DNA of 64,000 nt, from contig JASFAU010000011.1 in assembly GCA_039704465.1 (NCBI GenBank), positions 620,001-684,000 on the forward strand, written 5' to 3'. The notes beneath the pieces are model-generated. The model was not told the origin of the DNA, ran no database searches, and saw only the letters and a list, made by a program, of their open reading frames with translations. The DNA is from Plasmodiophora brassicae. Its lineage: Eukaryota; Endomyxa; Phytomyxea; Plasmodiophorida; Plasmodiophoridae. Of this stretch, positions 62,594 through 64,000 are shown piece by piece. The stretch's first letter is position 1. Each line of letters starts with the position of its first letter. The position numbers and the translations under genes were made by a program.

Positions 62594-64000
62594 ATGACGA
62601 TGGAGGACCGACGTCCGTCCAGCAGCAGCAGCAGCAGCTGCACTGGGGCCCTGTGTAACGGCAAGGTCGACAGCGAGTGCGGCGACATCAACCTGAAGAG
62701 CATCATGGGCGAGGGCGTCGACGGCCATGACGGGATCGTCGTATACCAAGCCCATGAGAATGACGAAGCAGTCATGTGCGTCGTGCAAGGTGCTTCGCAC
62801 TGTCGGCGATCGTGTGGGACGCACGTATTAATTGCTACCAGAGCCGAATTCCGCTGCGAACTTCTTGGGGAACCTGCACCCGTGCGGTAAGCTGCACGAA
62901 CAGCCTTTTGACCTGGAGAGCGCTCGTACCGAACATCAATGTTTCGTTCGTGCAATGGAGAGCTTCGGCGTCAAGGTCGTCAAAGTCGAAGACGTACGGA
63001 AGGCGTCCGGTCACTTGACTTTGACCTATGCTTACCAATACTAGGTTCTGTCCCAACACTGTTTCAAAGGCGAAAAATTCGATATGAAGAAGCGAATGCG
63101 TCTCGAGGTTCGTATGATTTCCACCGTTGCTATCGCTTGCTGATTGTTGTCCAGGACCTGGCACTGAAACAGCTGACATACCGGCTGTCGCCAAAGTGCG
63201 ACGCATCCTCTCTGACTCGCGAAGAAGCGTTCTATTTATCGGACGAGTACAAACTGGAGTGCATCGAGCGGATGAATGCCAGCCAGCTTGTACAGGTGAT
63301 CCTAACGTGCCCAACCGTTACGCTTGACAGGTCTCATAGAGACACGACAATGGTCGGTTGACTACTTTCATCGAACTTTGCACGGTGGAAAACTGATCAT
63401 CGAACAGATTGCGGTTGAACACTCAATGAATCCGCTGGGAAACCTGATCTTTACAAGAGTCGGATTCGTGCAATATGCGTCCGCCTGCGTGCAACTGATG
63501 GCGACGCCATAGGACCAGCAAATTACCACGAAGAAGGGCATCGTGATGGCGAACATGGCTGCAAAGCAACGCGCTGGCGAAGTCGACTTAATGGTGGAGG
63601 TAATGGAGAACCTGGGAGCGCCTGTTATCGGCAGAATAACGTCACCGGCAACACTGGAGGGTCAGCATCAACCGAGGCATCGATCAATCATCATCTGGTA
63701 ACATCATTGCAGGGGGAGACTTTTTCATGGCAGGCGATACATGTTTCGTGGGCACCGGCCTCCGAACCAATTCCTTGGCGATCACTCAATTGCTGGAAGG
63801 GGACTTGGTCGGTTGCGATTATGTCGTCGAGGTTCGCGACATGTTCGACCGAAGCCAGGACCGCATGCATCTCGACTGCTGTTTCAACATCGTCGGAGAT
63901 GACCTGGTCCTTCTGACTGAAACCATTGATGTGCGTCCTATACGCAGCCTGAAGGCATACCATTTCTGTTTGTTTCTCATTCCGCTTTATCAGAACCCGC
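62594..64000 (+). CDS. Arginine deiminase (3' end outside window)
   Basis: Guanidino-group hydrolase converting arginine to citrulline and ammonia. The first 342 residues are here in exons 62594-62789, 62842-62993, 63045-63107, 63155-63352, 63408-63458, 63513-63660 and 63713-63930, with a probable intron 63931-63993 and a further exon running off the edge. Motifs: FLGNLHPCGKLHEQPFDLESA, SFGVKVVKVEDV, FYLSDEYKLECIERM, TVTLDRS, NPLGNLIFTRDQQITTKKGI, LEGGDFFMAGDTCFVGTGLRTN, and MHLDCCFNIVGDD. FTRD, EGGD and HLD carry substrate-binding and catalytic Asp, Glu and His of the pentein fold; the nucleophile Cys lies beyond the window. The N-terminus has a run of seven Ser. No organelle signal is clear. 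Confidence 0.9.

Noticed and set aside
1..64000. tRNA, rRNA genes or CRISPR arrays
   Set aside because: No B-box with paired stems, no rRNA-like block and no evenly spaced palindromic repeats were found by reading; small RNAs could still be missed.

Overview
This window is nuclear DNA of a unicellular eukaryote with a small, dense, GC-rich genome. It holds about 37 protein genes on both strands, most of them broken by very short introns. I placed about 115 GT-AG introns by joining reading frames until the conserved family sequence became continuous. Nearly all are 44-67 bases long and most are 50-60. The standard genetic code fits throughout. The gene set (PEX1, RBMX2, DHX35, INO80C, WBP4, TRAPPC12, UNC50, CDC50, ADAM, a plant-ATXR3-like SET protein, arginine deiminase) is that of a free-living or parasitic protist. 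A rhizarian of the Plasmodiophora kind would fit the gene density, base composition and intron size, but that name is a guess from general features and not a sequence match.

Layout. 1-1240: end of BRF1, then RBMX2. 1419-8241: a secreted spondin-mucin protein, PEX1, and a TMCO3-like cation/proton antiporter head-to-head with PEX1. 8242-9668: no confident gene, but a large imperfect inverted repeat. 9669-16000: a 2-oxoglutarate oxygenase-fold protein lacking its catalytic residues, MECR, LYAR, mitochondrial bL21 and a DYRK kinase. 16638-21170: a mitochondrial-type TPR protein, TRAPPC12 and UNC50. 21336-26405: a small secreted cysteine-rich protein, an inactive-looking rhomboid, WBP4, INO80C and two hypothetical proteins. 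26900-34939: an ADAM protease, TMEM104-like transporter, GcvH, a secreted carbohydrate-active-like protein, BUD22 and alkaline ceramidase. 35278-47921: a full-size ABCG transporter, a 13-exon armadillo-repeat protein, DHX35, CDC50 and a small membrane protein. 48253-53478: a bromodomain-SET fusion of ATXR3 type and HMG-CoA synthase. 53750-56400: a visibly more AT-rich island with a GPI-type secreted beta-propeller gene, 63-base direct repeats and a decayed transposase. 56484-64000: soluble fumarate reductase, a PPR protein, an AGC kinase and arginine deiminase running off the right edge.

How the genes relate. They are housekeeping genes of mixed function without operons. Loose themes are splicing (RBMX2, WBP4, DHX35), ribosome and Pol III biology (BRF1, LYAR, BUD22), mitochondria (MECR, GcvH, bL21m, PPR, TPR), Golgi and membrane traffic (TRAPPC12, UNC50, CDC50), lipid metabolism (ceramidase, HMG-CoA synthase, PEX1) and chromatin (INO80C, the SET protein). 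Secreted or surface proteins are common: spondin-mucin, cysteine-rich protein, ADAM, jelly-roll protein and GPI-type propeller. Convergent genes often end within 15-75 bases of each other, so their 3' untranslated regions must overlap or be extremely short.

The strongest unusual signals are the bromodomain-SET fusion, the two dead-enzyme candidates (oxygenase and rhomboid), the AT-rich island with transposase remains, the inverted repeat at 8630-9103, the spondin-mucin architecture and the uniform intron size.
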